64,000 nucleotides of DNA from WYZ-LMO2 sp040514265 (GTDB taxonomy: Archaea > Halobacteriota > Archaeoglobi > Archaeoglobales > Archaeoglobaceae), in assembly GCA_040514265.1 (NCBI GenBank), contig JBEVCD010000025.1, positions 16,377 to 80,376 on the forward strand. Reading direction: 5' to 3'. How positions within the stretch are numbered: the stretch's first letter is position 1; each line of letters begins with the position of its first letter. Under the pieces are notes generated by a model, which did not search any database, had not been told where the DNA came from, and saw nothing but the letters and a program-made list of their open reading frames with translations. Of the stretch, positions 57,644-64,000 are shown piece by piece. The translations under genes and the position numbers were made by a program.

Positions 57644-59380
57644 CTACAGAATCTCGGCGATCTTCTTTCTGTAGTATTCGAGAGCCTCTGAGAAGAAGTC
57701 CTCACGCAGCTTTCCGTGGATCGTTTCGACCTCGAATATTCGCTTCGGCAGCTTCAGTTCCTCTGGCTTGAACCCCATCGAGACCTTCAGCCTCAGCTTC
57801 TCTCTGTATATCCTCTCACCCAGCCTCTTCAGATCCTCCTCACTCATCTCTATACCCAGCGGCTTCAAAGCCTTAGAAATCGTCGGAGCATCGTAGATTC
57901 CTCTCGCGAAGAAGCAAACCACGCCGCTCGAAAGAACCTGCCTCCAGCACTCTTCGGCTATTAATTTGTCGATCACCTCCTGCGGTGTGTATTCCCTGAC
58001 CTTCTGGTCCAGACTGTAGCCAGCTGAGTCGAGGTGCGAGTGTCTGAGCCCCGTAAGGTAGCCGAGGTAGGCTGCGTATCCCGTGTGGTATCCCGGCATC
58101 TCGTTACCTCCGAATGCCAGGGCAAAGTCTTCACCGCCGTAGAGCTTCGAAGCGTAAGTTACTCCCTTCGCAAGCGCTCTGTAGAATTCGTTGGGCTGCG
58201 AAACTATGTAGCCCACAGCCCTGATGTAGCTTTCGACCTCGCCGAATTCGAGTCTCACGATCGTATCCTTTTCGCTTACCAGACCCCTCTTAAGTGCTTC
58301 CGTCGCCCATGCGAGGCAGACGCCAGTGCTTATAGCGTCGAGACCGAAGGCCTCGACCCTGTGGATGAGTCTGAGCAGCCCGTCCCTGCTTCCGACTCCG
58401 AGCATGGAGCCGAGCGCGTAGATGAGCTCGTAGTCATAGGAGATCATTATCGTCCGGTAGAAGTAGAGTTCGTTCTCGTAGGGCAGCCTGAGCGCTGCGA
58501 TGTGTATGCACGCTATCGGGCAGTGGGCGCACGCGACCCTTCTACCGAGGCTGTATTCCGCGAGGGCTTCTCCACTTATCTCTTCCGCCGCTTCGAACCT
58601 CGCGGAGCTGAGATTTCTCGTAGGCAGAGCCCCCAGCTCGTTTAGTGGAAGGACGTTTTCAGCCGTGCCAAGCAGGTGATACTTCTTCATCGCGTCGCTC
58701 TCCAGAGCCTTCCTGAATACCTCTTCGTATACTTCCCTGAAGCTCTTCGCGTCCTTCGGCTTGTAGCCCTTTCTACCCATCACGACGAGGGCTTTCAGCT
58801 TCTTGCTTCCGAACACAGCCCCCAAACCGAGTCTTCCGAAGTGTCTGTAGGTTTCCGTCGTCACGCAAGCGTAGCTGACGAGATTCTCCCCCGCGCCGCC
58901 TATGCGCATCACAGTTCTCAGCCCTCTTCCGCCCTCGTTCTCCGCTATTATCCTGCCTACGATCAGCGAGTCCTGAATTCCCCATATCACCCTGCCGTCT
59001 CTGAAGTGAACCTTATCTCCATCCACGACAACGTACACCGGCTTTCTGCTCGCACCCTTTATGACTATAGCCCCGTATCCGGCGTTTGCGATCGCGACAG
59101 CTGTCCTCCCACCCGCATGGCTCTCCCCCAAGTTCCCCGTTAGCGGGGACTTGAAGAGCGCCACGGTCTTAGATGCGAGCGGATATGCTGGAGTTAGTGG
59201 ACCCGTGGCGAAGACTATTACGTTATCCTCACCCAGCGGGTCGGCTTTGGGGTCGAGTTCCTCCTTCAGCAGCTGAACAGCAACTCCGACGCCACCGAGC
59301 CACTCTTCGAAGAGGTCGCTGCGGTCGAGCGTTTCGTAACTGTAGTTCGAGAGGTCTATGTAGAGAACCTTACTCCTCAC
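57644..59380 (-). CDS. aor: Tungsten aldehyde:ferredoxin oxidoreductase (AOR family)
   Basis: The 578-residue protein has the AOR N-terminal domain (EEWLGGVGVAVQLL, ATGPLTPAYPLASKTV, SPLTGNLGESHAGG) and cluster cysteines in VACAHCPIACIH. The fourth cluster cysteine is probably that in SSGVVCFFARG. It oxidises aldehydes to acids with a bis-pterin tungsten centre and passes electrons to ferredoxin. The ferredoxin-like gene overlaps its start by 4 bp. The modABC importer 18 kb away may supply the tungstate. Confidence 0.92.
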   Translation of the reverse strand: MRSKVLYIDLSNYSYETLDRSDLFEEWLGGVGVAVQLLKEELDPKADPLGEDNVIVFATGPLTPAYPLASKTVALFKSPLTGNLGESHAGGRTAVAIANAGYGAIVIKGASRKPVYVVVDGDKVHFRDGRVIWGIQDSLIVGRIIAENEGGRGLRTVMRIGGAGENLVSYACVTTETYRHFGRLGLGAVFGSKKLKALVVMGRKGYKPKDAKSFREVYEEVFRKALESDAMKKYHLLGTAENVLPLNELGALPTRNLSSARFEAAEEISGEALAEYSLGRRVACAHCPIACIHIAALRLPYENELYFYRTIMISYDYELIYALGSMLGVGSRDGLLRLIHRVEAFGLDAISTGVCLAWATEALKRGLVSEKDTIVRLEFGEVESYIRAVGYIVSQPNEFYRALAKGVTYASKLYGGEDFALAFGGNEMPGYHTGYAAYLGYLTGLRHSHLDSAGYSLDQKVREYTPQEVIDKLIAEECWRQVLSSGVVCFFARGIYDAPTISKALKPLGIEMSEEDLKRLGERIYREKLRLKVSMGFKPEELKLPKRIFEVETIHGKLREDFFSEALEYYRKKIAEIL

Positions 59381-59787
59381 ACTTCCACCTCCTCGTAGGC
59401 TAAAACGCCGTGTGGACAGAAGTCGGCGCAGTATCCGCAGTGAACGCAGACGGCTATCTTGCCATCTTCCCTTTCAAATATCGCGTTTATAGTGCAGGCA
59501 TCGACGCAGTACTTGCAGCCTATGCACATGGATTCTCTGTAAACGACTCCTCCACCCTTTCTGGGCTTGAGAGCTTCCGTGGGGCAAGCCTGCGCGCAGG
59601 GCGGCTCCTTGCACGCTCTGCAAAATATGACAGTCGCCCCCCTTTCGAACCCGCTTAAACTCGTCGCCAGTATGCCCGAAATTCTGACGCCTATCTCCGG
59701 CTTCAACGCCGACCTCCTGCTGCACGCGAACATGCAGATGCCGCAGCCGACACACTTCTCTATGTCTTTGATAACAAGCCTCTTCAC
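59377..59787 (-). CDS. Four-cluster ferredoxin, AOR electron-transfer subunit
   Basis: The 136-residue protein carries four cysteine sets: CVGCGICMFAC, CRACKEPPCAQACP, CIGCKYCVDAC and CVHCGYCADFC. This spacing is that of the 16Fe ferredoxins of the DmsB/HybA type, which serve as small subunits for AOR-like enzymes. It is first in the operon Fd-AOR-SAHH-like. Confidence 0.92.
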   Translation of the reverse strand: MKRLVIKDIEKCVGCGICMFACSRRSALKPEIGVRISGILATSLSGFERGATVIFCRACKEPPCAQACPTEALKPRKGGGVVYRESMCIGCKYCVDACTINAIFEREDGKIAVCVHCGYCADFCPHGVLAYEEVEV

Positions 59788-59841
59788 CTCCGAGCACCTC
59801 CCGAGGTTAGCACGATAAATGTAGCTGCGGCAATTTTATGC

Positions 59842-59855
59842 TTTGCGTCCGCAAA
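59842..59855. promoter_or_regulatory. TTTGCG/CGCAAA dyad in the divergent AOR/ACT promoter
   Basis: Perfect 6-bp arms with a 2-bp centre lie in the 122-bp gap between the ferredoxin-AOR operon and the ACT-domain gene, next to the A/T-rich ATTTTATG at 59833-59840. It could control either direction; the adjacent ACT regulator is one candidate binder. Confidence 0.4.
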
Positions 59856-59909
59856 ACAGCCATCGTAACAGAACTCAGGGTGATGAGTCTGGGAAAAGGT
59901 AAAATGTAA

Positions 59910-60425
59910 ATGTTTCGAACGGAAAACATGTGGAGAAAGATAGCCGAGAAGTTCGAGAAGTATCCGTCCCAGATCGCCGTTGCGAGGGAATTTCTGCGTC
60001 TCGGTATAGCCGTCAAGAACGGCAGAGCCTACTGCGGCGACATAGAACTGGTTCCGACGAAGATAGCTGAGGCGATCGGAGTCGATAGAAAAGTCGTTCT
60101 GGCGGCTATAGCGAACATAGAGAGCGACGAGGAGCTGAGGAAGGTGTTCTCGGCTCTCAAGCCTGTTGCGAACATAACGGAGGTCGCGAGGATCTTAGGC
60201 TTCGGGGTTCTGGAAGTCTACGCCGACAGCAGGAAGGTTGGAATAGCAGCCGGCGTCACGTCGATACTGGCGAGGGAGGGAATATCGATAAGATACATGC
60301 TCGCCGAAGATCCCGACCTCAGCGTGGAGTCGAAGCTAACGATAGTCACGGAGACGAAGATACCGGGGAGGCTGATAGACGAGATTTTGAAGATCGAGGG
60401 GATAGAGAAAGTAGTGATAAGCTGA
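59910..60425 (+). CDS. ACT-domain regulator with N-terminal HTH-like region
   Basis: 171 residues. Residues 1-90 are helical, with QIAVAREFLRLGIAVKNGRA and AIGVDRKVVLAAIANI suggesting a helix-turn-helix. Residues 95-171 form an ACT-like domain (GILARE-type SILAREGISIRYMLAEDPD and ILKIEGIEKVVIS). This matches archaeal proteins annotated as regulators of amino-acid metabolism. The target is unknown; it is divergent from AOR. ATG 59928 is an alternative start. Confidence 0.8.
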   Translation: MFRTENMWRKIAEKFEKYPSQIAVAREFLRLGIAVKNGRAYCGDIELVPTKIAEAIGVDRKVVLAAIANIESDEELRKVFSALKPVANITEVARILGFGVLEVYADSRKVGIAAGVTSILAREGISIRYMLAEDPDLSVESKLTIVTETKIPGRLIDEILKIEGIEKVVIS

Positions 60426-61004
60426 TCACTCCTTCTTCAACCTCGGCATGCAGATGATCTCGCGGATCTCCATGTCGAAGAAGCTGTTCGCGTGAGCTGG
60501 ACGTATTACGACGGCTGTATCGGCTCCTCTGCTCCTGCCGCCGACGGCGACGATCTCCTCTATCGGAACAGCCCCGGCGTCGGCAGCCATTATCGCTATC
60601 TCGACGCAAACTTTGAGTCCGTGACCGAAGAGAGATCTCAGAGCTTCAGCCACAGCTTCGACTCTGCTGACACCTCCTAACTTCCTCGTGAAGCTCCTCT
60701 CGACTCCGGAAAGTGCGTGGGTCTGCCTGACTATCGTGACGCCCTTCGATCTCAGAAAATCCTCGACCTCGGGGCTCATCGTGTTCTTTCCCTCACCTAT
60801 GAAACCTGTGTGGTAAGTTACGACGACGAGCTTCATGTTCTCGTCGATCACTTCGAGCGCCTTCTTCGCGGTTTCGCCGTAAGATGATGCGACAACCAGA
60901 TACCTTATCCCGAGCTCCCTAGCCCTCTCGACAGCAAGTTTGAGTGTTGCCTCGGTGTTCTGCTTGCCAGGCTTCTCGAAGTAGACGATCTTCTTTTCCC
61001 ACAT
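60426..61004 (-). CDS. Pyruvate-kinase C-terminal-domain-like protein
   Basis: The 192-residue protein begins MWEKKIVYFEKPGKQNTEAT, then YLVVASSYGETAKKALEV and VVVTYHTGFIGEGKNTM. The fold and the phosphate-binding-like AVGGRSRGADTAVVIRPA match the stand-alone pyruvate-kinase C-domain family of archaea. It lacks the catalytic barrel, so a binding or regulatory role is likelier than kinase activity. It abuts the ACT gene tail to tail. Confidence 0.8.
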   Translation of the reverse strand: MWEKKIVYFEKPGKQNTEATLKLAVERARELGIRYLVVASSYGETAKKALEVIDENMKLVVVTYHTGFIGEGKNTMSPEVEDFLRSKGVTIVRQTHALSGVERSFTRKLGGVSRVEAVAEALRSLFGHGLKVCVEIAIMAADAGAVPIEEIVAVGGRSRGADTAVVIRPAHANSFFDMEIREIICMPRLKKE

Positions 61005-61071
61005 GGAGAGAGTTGATCTGAGGTTAAAAGTTTGATGCGAAGCGTTTTAAAAAACTCCGGAAACTCGCGGC

Positions 61072-61497
61072 ATGGAAAAGGTCAGACTGGGATTGGTGGT
61101 CTCGGAGTTCAACAGGGACATCACCTACATGATGGAGGTCCTCGCAAGGGAGCACGCCGAGTTCCTCGGTGCCGAAATCGTGGAGACGATAAGGGTGCCC
61201 GGTGCCTTCGACATACCGATAGCCGTCAAGAAGATGCTCGAAAAGGGGAGGGTCGATGCTGTCGTAGCAATAGGGTGTGTAATCGAGGGCGAAACCGAGC
61301 ACGACGAGGTCGTGGCTCAGCACGCTGCGAGGAAGATAATGGACCTCAGCATCGAGTACGGCAAGCCGGTTACGCTCGGCATAAGCGGACCGGGGATGGG
61401 CAGACTTGCAGCAGCCGAAAGGGTCGACTACGCCAAGAGAGCTGTTGAAGCTGCCGTCAAGCTTGTTAGAAGGCTGAGGGAGTATGAGAGCGGCTAG
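61072..61497 (+). CDS. ribH: 6,7-dimethyl-8-ribityllumazine synthase
   Basis: The 141-residue protein has VVSEFNRDITYMM, VPGAFDIPIAVKKML and the catalytic segment GCVIEGETEHDEVVAQHAARK with the conserved histidine. It condenses ribityl-aminouracil with dihydroxybutanone phosphate in riboflavin synthesis; the same pathway intermediate feeds F420. Its 3' end overlaps the aminotransferase start by 14 bp. Confidence 0.95.
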   Translation: MEKVRLGLVVSEFNRDITYMMEVLAREHAEFLGAEIVETIRVPGAFDIPIAVKKMLEKGRVDAVVAIGCVIEGETEHDEVVAQHAARKIMDLSIEYGKPVTLGISGPGMGRLAAAERVDYAKRAVEAAVKLVRRLREYESG

Positions 61498-62617
61498 GCG
61501 CGTGGAACTCATTCAGCCGTCCGCAACGCTCAGAATCTCTTCTATGGCTAAGAAACTCGCCAAAGAGGGAAAAGACGTCGTCGACATGAGCGTCGGCGAA
61601 CCGGACTTCGTGACACCGAGCCACATAATCGAGGCTGCCGAGAGGGCGATGAGGGAGGGGAAAGTATTCTACACTCCGACGAGGGGGATTCCCGAACTGC
61701 TCGAAGCCATAGCCGAGAAGCTCAGAAACGAGAACGGAATAGACGTGAGCGAGGAGAACGTCATAGTGACGCCGGGCGCGAAGTTCGCGATCTACGCGGC
61801 GGTAATGAGCGTTGTGGATGAAGGGGACGAGGTTCTGCTGCTCGACCCCTCCTGGGTCAGTTACGAGCCGTGCGTTCTGATGGCTGGAGGCAGAGTCGTA
61901 TGGGTTCCGCACGACGAGGGTTTTGAAGATGCACCGATCGAAGACTACGTGACTTCGAGGACCAAGATGATCATCGTAAACTCCCCCAGCAATCCGCTCG
62001 GAGTTGTTTATCCGATGGAATTTCTGAGGAAGGTTCGAGATCTAGCCGTAGACCACGACATCATCGTGCTGTCCGACGAGATCTACGAGAAGATAATATT
62101 CGAGGGTGAGCACGTTAGTCTCGCATCGCTCGACGGCATGCTGGAAAGGACTGTAACCGTGAACGGCTTCTCGAAATCGTACTCCATGACCGGGTGGCGT
62201 CTCGGATACGCTGCAGCCCCGAAGTGGATAGTAGAGGCGATGGAGAAGATCCAGTCGCACTCCGTGAGCCACCCGACGTCCTTCGTGCAGTACGCCGGAG
62301 TAGCGGCACTTAGGGGTGATCAGAGCTTCGTTAGCCGCATGGTCGAGGAGTTCAGAGTGAGGAGGGACATGATAACCGGCAAGCTCGACGAGCTCGGCAT
62401 CGAGTACGCACCGCCGAAGGGAGCCTTCTACATATTCATGAACGTCGGGCGCGACGGCACGGAGTTCTGCGAGGAGTTCCTAAAGAGGGAGCACGTAGCT
62501 CTTACCCCCGGTTCGGCTTTCGGGATCTCCTACAGGAGCTGGGTCAGGCTCAGCTACGCGACGTCGAGGGAGAGAATCGCCGAGTTCCTCAAGAGGCTCG
62601 AAAGGTTCATCGGATGA
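61484..62617 (+). CDS. aspC: Aspartate aminotransferase family (class I PLP enzyme)
   Basis: The 377-residue PLP enzyme has MSVGEPDFVTPSHI, the PLP-ring contact region NSPSNPLGVVYP, DEIYEKI and the lysine motif VNGFSKSYSMTGWRLGY. It transfers amino groups from aspartate or aromatic amino acids to 2-oxoglutarate. It is embedded in a coupled run ribH-aspC-mptE-cyclo-ligase. Substrate choice within the family is uncertain. Confidence 0.92.
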   Translation: MRAARRVELIQPSATLRISSMAKKLAKEGKDVVDMSVGEPDFVTPSHIIEAAERAMREGKVFYTPTRGIPELLEAIAEKLRNENGIDVSEENVIVTPGAKFAIYAAVMSVVDEGDEVLLLDPSWVSYEPCVLMAGGRVVWVPHDEGFEDAPIEDYVTSRTKMIIVNSPSNPLGVVYPMEFLRKVRDLAVDHDIIVLSDEIYEKIIFEGEHVSLASLDGMLERTVTVNGFSKSYSMTGWRLGYAAAPKWIVEAMEKIQSHSVSHPTSFVQYAGVAALRGDQSFVSRMVEEFRVRRDMITGKLDELGIEYAPPKGAFYIFMNVGRDGTEFCEEFLKREHVALTPGSAFGISYRSWVRLSYATSRERIAEFLKRLERFIG

Positions 62618-63207
62618 AGCTGGAGGAGTGGCTCAGGGTATACGAGCAGATACTTGAAGATTTCGGATTCAGCAGGGAGAAGGACGAGGAAGCTGCGAAG
62701 CTCATGCACGAACTAGCGAAGGATAAGCTCCTCGACGCGTCGATCCTCGAATTTCTGCGCGGAAAGAGCGTTGCGGTGATAGGAGGAGCTTACGGTGGTG
62801 AGAGTGTTACCGAGGAACTCGTAATCACGGCAGGAAAAGCCGTGCTCAGGTTCGACGCCACGCCGCACGTCCACGTCACGGACATGGAGGAAGACGACGA
62901 CGTTCTGGTCGAGCTGGAGAGGAGCGGCTGCATCCTCGTTTTGCACGCGCACGGAGACAACATCGACAGGATAAAGTCCGTCGTGCCGAAGCTCCGCCGC
63001 TTCATCGCAACCACGCAGAGCGTCCCGTTCGATAGAGTCTACAACTTCGGAGGCTTCACGGACGGCGACAGGGCGGCGATAATAGCGAAGAGGTTCGGAG
63101 CGAGGAGGATAAAGCTCTACGGATTCGACTTCGAGGCTGCGAGCGGCACGAAGCTGAAGAAGCTCCGCTGGGCTAAGAGGATACTCGAAATGGAGGGGCT
63201 GCTTTGA
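62614..63207 (+). CDS. mptE: 6-hydroxymethyl-7,8-dihydropterin pyrophosphokinase MptE
   Basis: The 197-residue protein of the DUF115 family has AVIGGAYGGESVTEELV, VHVTDMEEDDDVLVELERSG and HAHGDNIDRIKSVV, then TTQSVPFDRVYNFGGFTDGD. This is the archaeal enzyme that activates hydroxymethyl-dihydropterin for tetrahydromethanopterin synthesis, replacing bacterial FolK. The start overlaps the aspC stop by 4 bp, and the cyclo-ligase-like gene overlaps its end. Confidence 0.92.
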   Translation: MKLEEWLRVYEQILEDFGFSREKDEEAAKLMHELAKDKLLDASILEFLRGKSVAVIGGAYGGESVTEELVITAGKAVLRFDATPHVHVTDMEEDDDVLVELERSGCILVLHAHGDNIDRIKSVVPKLRRFIATTQSVPFDRVYNFGGFTDGDRAAIIAKRFGARRIKLYGFDFEAASGTKLKKLRWAKRILEMEGLL

Positions 63208-63956
63208 AGGAAGAGATCAGGCGGCGTGTGTGGGACGAAATGCTCAGGAGAGGCATCGCCAGACCTCCGCTTCCCCCTCACAACAGAATACCAAACTTCG
63301 CAAACGCCGAGAAGGCTGCTGCAAAACTCGCGGAGCTTCCGGAATGGAGGGCTGCGAGGATTGTCAAAGTCAATCCGGACAGCCCGCAGTTCCATGTAAG
63401 GCTGATGGCGTTGCGGCAGAACAAGCTCCTCATAATGCCGACTCCGAGGATGAGGGAGGGTTTCCTCGTCCTCGACCCTTCGAGGATCCCTAAAAATCTG
63501 CATACTAGGGCTGCGACGATAAGGGGAGCCTTTCAGTTAGGCAGAAAGATAGCTCCAGAGGAGTTCCGGGAACTCAAAATCGACTTCATAGTCGAGGGGA
63601 GCGTAGCGGTAAACGAGTTCGGCGAGAGACTCGGGAAGGGGAGAGGCTACGGGGAGTTCGAGTTCGCCGTGCTGCTCGAGCTCGGCTGCATCGACATCGA
63701 CGTCCCGATTGCGACCACCGTTCACGACGTTCAGGTTGTTCCGTACAGGCTGCCTCAGGAGCCCTACGACGTGCCCGTGGACTACGTGGTCACACCCACG
63801 AGGATCGTAAGAGCCAGAAGGGGAGAAAGACCGAAGGGGATAATCTGGGAGCTGCTCGACGACGAAAAAAGGGATATACTTCAGAAAACCCGGCTCTCAT
63901 CACTGCTCAGAGGTGGTGCATCTCATCACTGCAAAAATTCTGGCGGCGGCTGTTAA
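63204..63956 (+). CDS. 5-formyltetrahydrofolate cyclo-ligase family protein
   Basis: The 250-residue protein has the family core in RQNKLLIMPTPRMREGFLVL, FIVEGSVAVNEFGERLGKGR and GYGEFEFAVL. The natural archaeal substrate could be a formyl-methanopterin or other pterin, given mptE next to it. The last 25 residues (RLSSLLRGGASHHCKNSGGG in the tail) look unlike protein and coincide with an antisense C/D sRNA gene. Confidence 0.87.
   Translation: MKEEIRRRVWDEMLRRGIARPPLPPHNRIPNFANAEKAAAKLAELPEWRAARIVKVNPDSPQFHVRLMALRQNKLLIMPTPRMREGFLVLDPSRIPKNLHTRAATIRGAFQLGRKIAPEEFRELKIDFIVEGSVAVNEFGERLGKGRGYGEFEFAVLLELGCIDIDVPIATTVHDVQVVPYRLPQEPYDVPVDYVVTPTRIVRARRGERPKGIIWELLDDEKRDILQKTRLSSLLRGGASHHCKNSGGGC
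63878..63933 (-). ncRNA. C/D box sRNA antisense to the 3' end of a coding sequence
   Basis: On the minus strand, C box GTGATGA is at 63923-63929, D' CTGA at 63907-63910, C' GTGATGA at 63897-63903 and D CTGA at 63881-63884. Both guides (63911-63922 and 63885-63896) are 12 nt and the D'-C' spacer is 3 nt (GCA), the same geometry as the pair at 4.3 kb. A TTTAAAC/TTTATCC A/T-rich stretch near 63973-63983 could be its promoter. Ends are estimated. Confidence 0.88.
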
Positions 63957-64000
63957 GAGCTTTTGCCGAGTTTGAGCAACGGATAAAGTTTAAAAACTAA

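Noticed and set aside
59875..59925. Possible further C/D sRNA (GTGATGAG motif)
   Set aside because: Only a C-like box is present; no D', C' or D box follows at the right spacing.
1..64000. CRISPR array, insertion sequence, prophage or replication origin
   Set aside because: No regularly spaced direct repeats of array length, no transposase or integrase, and no origin-like repeats beside a Cdc6 gene were seen.

Overview
The window is a chromosomal segment of a thermophilic euryarchaeon, most probably a member of the Archaeoglobi (Archaeoglobus, Geoglobus or Ferroglobus type). Evidence is the combination of F420-NADP reductase fused by overlap to malic enzyme, tetrahydromethanopterin biosynthesis genes, an archaeal geranylgeranyl reductase with its own ferredoxin, a tungsten aldehyde oxidoreductase, DNA gyrase subunit A, archaeal RPA, Hjc, RpoF, L21e and Cbf5, and canonical archaeal C/D box sRNAs. 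The species cannot be fixed from sequence alone. A 100-N gap at the left edge shows that this is a scaffold. Genes are densely packed, with many 1-4 nt stop/start overlaps. I see no insertion sequence, prophage or CRISPR array.

Layout. 0.1-4.1 kb: VKOR-like membrane protein, metallo-hydrolase, PHP phosphoesterase and a two-subunit 2-hydroxyacid oxidase. 4.2-9.4 kb: tRNA-Arg, two tandem C/D sRNAs, cbf5, a peroxiredoxin, tRNA-Leu and an AAA+/VWA pair. 9.5-11.6 kb: a two-component SSS transporter behind a palindrome, and a DtxR-type regulator. 11.6-15.7 kb: HemK-like methyltransferase, KsgA, a Pcc1 gene that begins with CTG, DHH nuclease and aspartokinase. 15.8-25.1 kb: a divergent CDP-alcohol transferase/cytidylyltransferase pair, TatD, dCMP deaminase, crotonase, leuD, diadenylate cyclase (opposite a 16-bp perfect inverted repeat), GAPDH, a CooT-like protein, biotin carboxylase, Hjc and leuC. 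25.1-32.8 kb: aIF5A-agmatinase, L21e-RpoF-DUF655, malic enzyme-Fno, then DUF89, Cys-rich, Brix and FAH proteins. 32.8-38.0 kb: an RHH-PurM-like fusion, FdhD, ferredoxin-geranylgeranyl reductase and GyrA. 38.1-43.1 kb: tRNA-Met, a decayed toxin-antitoxin remnant, modABC, MoaE, phosphoesterase and a Cas4-like protein. 43.1-50.8 kb: DUF432-MscS-RPA-RPA-associated, DUF1152, aIF1A (CTG start), TyrRS, DUF447-CitG-like and ArgF. 50.8-56.5 kb: GNAT, ArsA with a small partner, PaaK, a CBS regulator and a TIP49/RuvBL ATPase. 56.6-64 kb: a divergent adenosylhomocysteinase-like protein with AOR and its ferredoxin, an ACT regulator, a pyruvate-kinase-C-like protein, RibH, aminotransferase, MptE and a formyl-THF cyclo-ligase-like protein with an antisense C/D sRNA.

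How the genes fit together. Molybdenum/tungsten use recurs: ModABC uptake, MoaE and FdhD for cofactor assembly, and AOR as consumer. Malic enzyme and Fno join NADPH to F420H2. MptE, and probably DUF447 and the CitG-like protein, serve methanopterin synthesis. Translation and RNA modification are heavily represented: aIF5A, aIF1A, L21e, KsgA, Pcc1, Cbf5, Brix, three C/D sRNAs and TIP49. The features I would check first are the two CTG-start genes, the leuD/dacZ inverted repeat, the RHH-PurM-like fusion beside fdhD, the AOR operon carrying an adenosylhomocysteinase-like protein without its usual catalytic residues, and the antisense sRNA inside a coding region.
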